Assembly (NCBI RefSeq): GCF_018531425.1
Contig: NZ_JAHBOI010000002.1
Location: forward strand, 496,001-560,000
Source of the DNA: Paenarthrobacter sp. DKR-5
Lineage (GTDB): Bacteria; Actinomycetota; Actinomycetes; Actinomycetales; Micrococcaceae
DNA length: 64,000 nt
Reading direction: 5' to 3'
The translations under genes and the position numbers were made by a program. Numbering within the stretch: the first letter of the stretch is position 1; each line of letters begins with the position of its first letter. The notes under the pieces were generated by a model. The model was not told where the DNA came from. It did no database searches and was given only the letters and a program-made list of their open reading frames with translations. Shown piece after piece: positions 62,377 to 64,000 of the stretch.

Positions 62377-63060
62377 TCAGATGTTGCTGTTGGCGTCCGA
62401 AATCTCCGGAGTGGCAACGGAGCCGCGGGATTCGAGGTCGCGCAGCTGGCCTTCGATGTAAGCCTTCAGGCGCGAGCGGTAGTCGCGCTCGAAGCCGCGC
62501 AGCTGCTCCACCTTGCGCTCGAGGACCGAGCGCTGCTGCTCGAGGGCGCCGAGCACCTTCCGGCTCTTTTCCTGGGCGTCGTTGACGAGGCTGCTGGCCT
62601 CGATCTGTGCTTCGGCGATGATCTTGTCGCGCTGCGCGATGCCGTCGTTGACGTGCTGGTCGTGCAGCTTCTGGGCCATGGCGAGAACGCCGGCAGCGGA
62701 TTCGGCAGCCACGTTGGCGCCGCTGGGGGCAGCCTGCACGGCAGACGGCTGCGCCGGGACCTTGGCGACCGCGGCCTCGGGCTCTTCCTTCTTGGCCGGC
62801 TTGGCCTCTTCCTTCGGCTCTTCCTTCTTCTCGGCCGGGACCTTTTCGACCACCGGGGCGCCGGCTGCTGCAGCCTGCGGCTGCTTGCCGGAGGAAAGGT
62901 CTGCAACCTGCTTGCGCAGGTCCTCGTTTTCCTGGTTCAGGCGCCGCAGTTCGACGACGATCTCATCAAGGAAATCGTCGACCTCGTCCTGGTCGTATCC
63001 CTCGCGGAATTTGGTCGGCTGAAACCGCTTGTTGACAACGTCTTCTGGCGTCAGAGCCAT
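62377..63060 (-). CDS. divIVA: DivIVA/Wag31-type polar growth protein
   Basis: A 227-residue coiled-coil protein. The membrane-binding N-terminal domain is MALTPEDVVNKRFQPTKFRE with the GYDQDEVDDFLDEIV helix, followed by a coiled coil, a Lys/Glu/Pro/Ala-rich linker (about residues 60-120) and a long C-terminal coiled coil (about 125-215). In actinobacteria this protein marks cell poles and septa and directs peptidoglycan synthesis. It lies in the usual order after sepF and yggT. GAGGTGA precedes the ATG. Regulation by Ser/Thr kinases is known in relatives; no specific site is evident here. Confidence 0.95.
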   Translation of the reverse strand: MALTPEDVVNKRFQPTKFREGYDQDEVDDFLDEIVVELRRLNQENEDLRKQVADLSSGKQPQAAAAGAPVVEKVPAEKKEEPKEEAKPAKKEEPEAAVAKVPAQPSAVQAAPSGANVAAESAAGVLAMAQKLHDQHVNDGIAQRDKIIAEAQIEASSLVNDAQEKSRKVLGALEQQRSVLERKVEQLRGFERDYRSRLKAYIEGQLRDLESRGSVATPEISDANSNI

Positions 63061-63246
63061 CTGGTCACCTCATTGGTTTGGTTCGTCTGACAGCCTGCCG
63101 GCGGTCGACTCTACGGTATCGAATACTGTCGTGGGAACTCTAATTCACAGTAAGTGTGCTTCGGAGTTTTTACTTCTTGGTTCGGAGACTAACACAGCGG
63201 ATACGGCTGCCGGGGATATTGGCGGCCACATTCCCGTAAAGCGAAA

Positions 63247-63534
63247 TCAGGCCAAATTCCCGGTGACGTTCATCGCTATTGAAACCGCGATAAAGAGCAC
63301 CAGGAAGCCCAGATCCAGGCTGATGCCCCCGATACGGATCGGCGGGAGCCAGCGGCGCAGCAGGCGCAGCGGCGGATCCGTCACGCTGTAGACCACATGG
63401 GCGGCGACCAGCGCGACGCCCCGGGGGCGCCAACTGCGCGCGAAGATCTGCACCCAGTCGTACACCAGCCGCACCAGCAGAGTCACGAAGAACAGAAAGA
63501 GCAGGAGATGCAGCAGGGAGAAGACAATCGACAC
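63247..63534 (-). CDS. YggT family membrane protein
   Basis: A 95-residue protein with two hydrophobic segments (about residues 3-23 and 70-90). The loop has the YggT signature (VTDPPLRLLRRWLPPIRIGG). The family is linked to osmotic tolerance or membrane insertion in some bacteria, but its role in the division cluster is unknown. Starts with GTG 63534, with AAAAGGAT about a dozen bases upstream. It is between sepF and divIVA, the conserved order in Gram-positive bacteria. Confidence 0.92.
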   Translation of the reverse strand: MSIVFSLLHLLLFLFFVTLLVRLVYDWVQIFARSWRPRGVALVAAHVVYSVTDPPLRLLRRWLPPIRIGGISLDLGFLVLFIAVSIAMNVTGNLA

Positions 63535-63648
63535 GCTCGAACACGATCCTTTTCTGGGTCAACCCACGGTCCTCCCATCCTAGCGGGCGCCAGGACCGCG
63601 CGATCGGCCGCGTCGCGCCGGTGACTGCGTGCCGGCGGCGCCGCCACG

Positions 63649-64000
63649 TCAGCTCTGGTTGAAGAAGCTGGTCTGCGACTCGCTGGCCTTTTTGTCATCG
63701 CCAAGGACCTCAATGTAGGACGGCGAAAGCAGGAAGACCTTGTTGGTGACGCGCTCGATGCTGCCGTGCAGGCCGAAGACCAGGCCGGCCGAGAAGTCCA
63801 CGAGGCGCTTGGCGTCGGCTTCGCCCATGTCCGTGACGTTCATGATCACGGGGATCCCGTCGCGGAAGCTCTCGCCGATCACCTTGGCGTCGTTGTAGGA
63901 GCGCGGATGCACCGTGGTGATCTGGCGGAGGGCTGCGGAGTCCTCGCGGCTGGATGCCGCACGCTTGATGGGTGTCACGGGTGCCCGGTACTCCTCCTGC
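63649..64000 (-). CDS. sepF: cell division protein SepF, N-terminus cut by window edge
   Basis: The visible 117 residues are the C-terminal part of SepF, with the conserved [22 protein letters not shown] and [15 protein letters not shown]. SepF binds FtsZ and anchors it to the membrane, a role taken by FtsA in other bacteria. The frame continues past the window end; a GTG at 63978 is internal, since the residues upstream ([12 protein letters not shown]) belong to the family linker. The membrane-binding N-terminal helix lies outside. The gene begins the sepF-yggT-divIVA series. Confidence 0.93.
   Translation of the reverse strand, partial: QEEYRAPVTPIKRAASSREDSAALRQITTVHPRSYNDAKVIGESFRDGIPVIMNVTDMGEADAKRLVDFSAGLVFGLHGSIERVTNKVFLLSPSYIEVLGDDKKASESQTSFFNQS

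Noticed and set aside
1-64000. Search by eye for tRNA, rRNA, riboswitch and insertion-sequence signatures
   Set aside because: No cloverleaf with a GTTCRA loop in the gaps, no rRNA segments, no transposase motifs and no recognised riboswitch core were found; a covariance-model search would be needed to exclude small RNAs.

Overview
The window is a gene-dense chromosomal segment from a high-GC Gram-positive bacterium. The gene set is that of an Actinobacterium, most likely a Micrococcaceae member close to Arthrobacter. The main markers are a fused CydDC exporter, a HrdB/SigA-type sigma factor, a SucB with the actinobacterial layout, a tricorn-like peptidase, polyphosphate glucokinase, a DivIVA/Wag31-type protein beside SepF and YggT, and GlnE beside a second glutamine synthetase. 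I see no rRNA, tRNA, insertion sequence, phage or CRISPR array. The species assignment is inferred from gene content.

Layout. 1-9 kb: a phosphodiesterase-like enzyme (cut by the left edge), DUF5998, a PatA-type acetyltransferase/acyl-CoA synthetase fusion, topoisomerase IV subunit A, a DinB-like protein and a tandem GNAT. 9-16 kb: cytochrome bd oxidase operon cydA-cydB-cydDC, divergent from a BlaI-type repressor and an M56 metalloprotease, with two matching operator dyads between them. 16-24 kb: parE, a small zinc-ribbon-like protein, sigA, DUF4192 and an MFS transporter. 24-31 kb: a PAC2 protein, leucyl aminopeptidase, lpdA-sucB (2-oxoacid dehydrogenase E3 and E2), a small membrane protein and OsmC. 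31-40 kb: tricorn-like protease, a TIGR01777 epimerase, a membrane Ser/Thr kinase, lipB-lipA, DUF4191 and RDD. 40-50 kb: nitrogen cluster with glnA behind a GlnR-like box, two lipoproteins, a polar amino-acid ABC importer, glnE and a glnA2-type synthetase. 50-57 kb: panB, a 54-residue SPOR-like protein missed by size filters, map, ppgK, nrdR with its own box pair, hisD, a membrane protein and a flavin reductase. 57-64 kb: dnaE, an RluA-family synthase, lspA, divIVA, yggT and sepF, the usual tail of the division/cell-wall region.

How the parts relate. lipB-lipA make the lipoyl cofactor for the SucB E2, which LpdA re-oxidises. GlnE controls glutamine synthetase I, whose adenylylation tyrosine is present, while the synthetase encoded just upstream of glnE has tryptophan there. 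The BlaI/M56 pair probably controls the bd oxidase.

Across the window, ten start codons sit exactly six bases after a TANNNT hexamer and two more sit seven bases after one, the layout expected of leaderless transcripts. This is the strongest window-wide signal not explained by gene calls.
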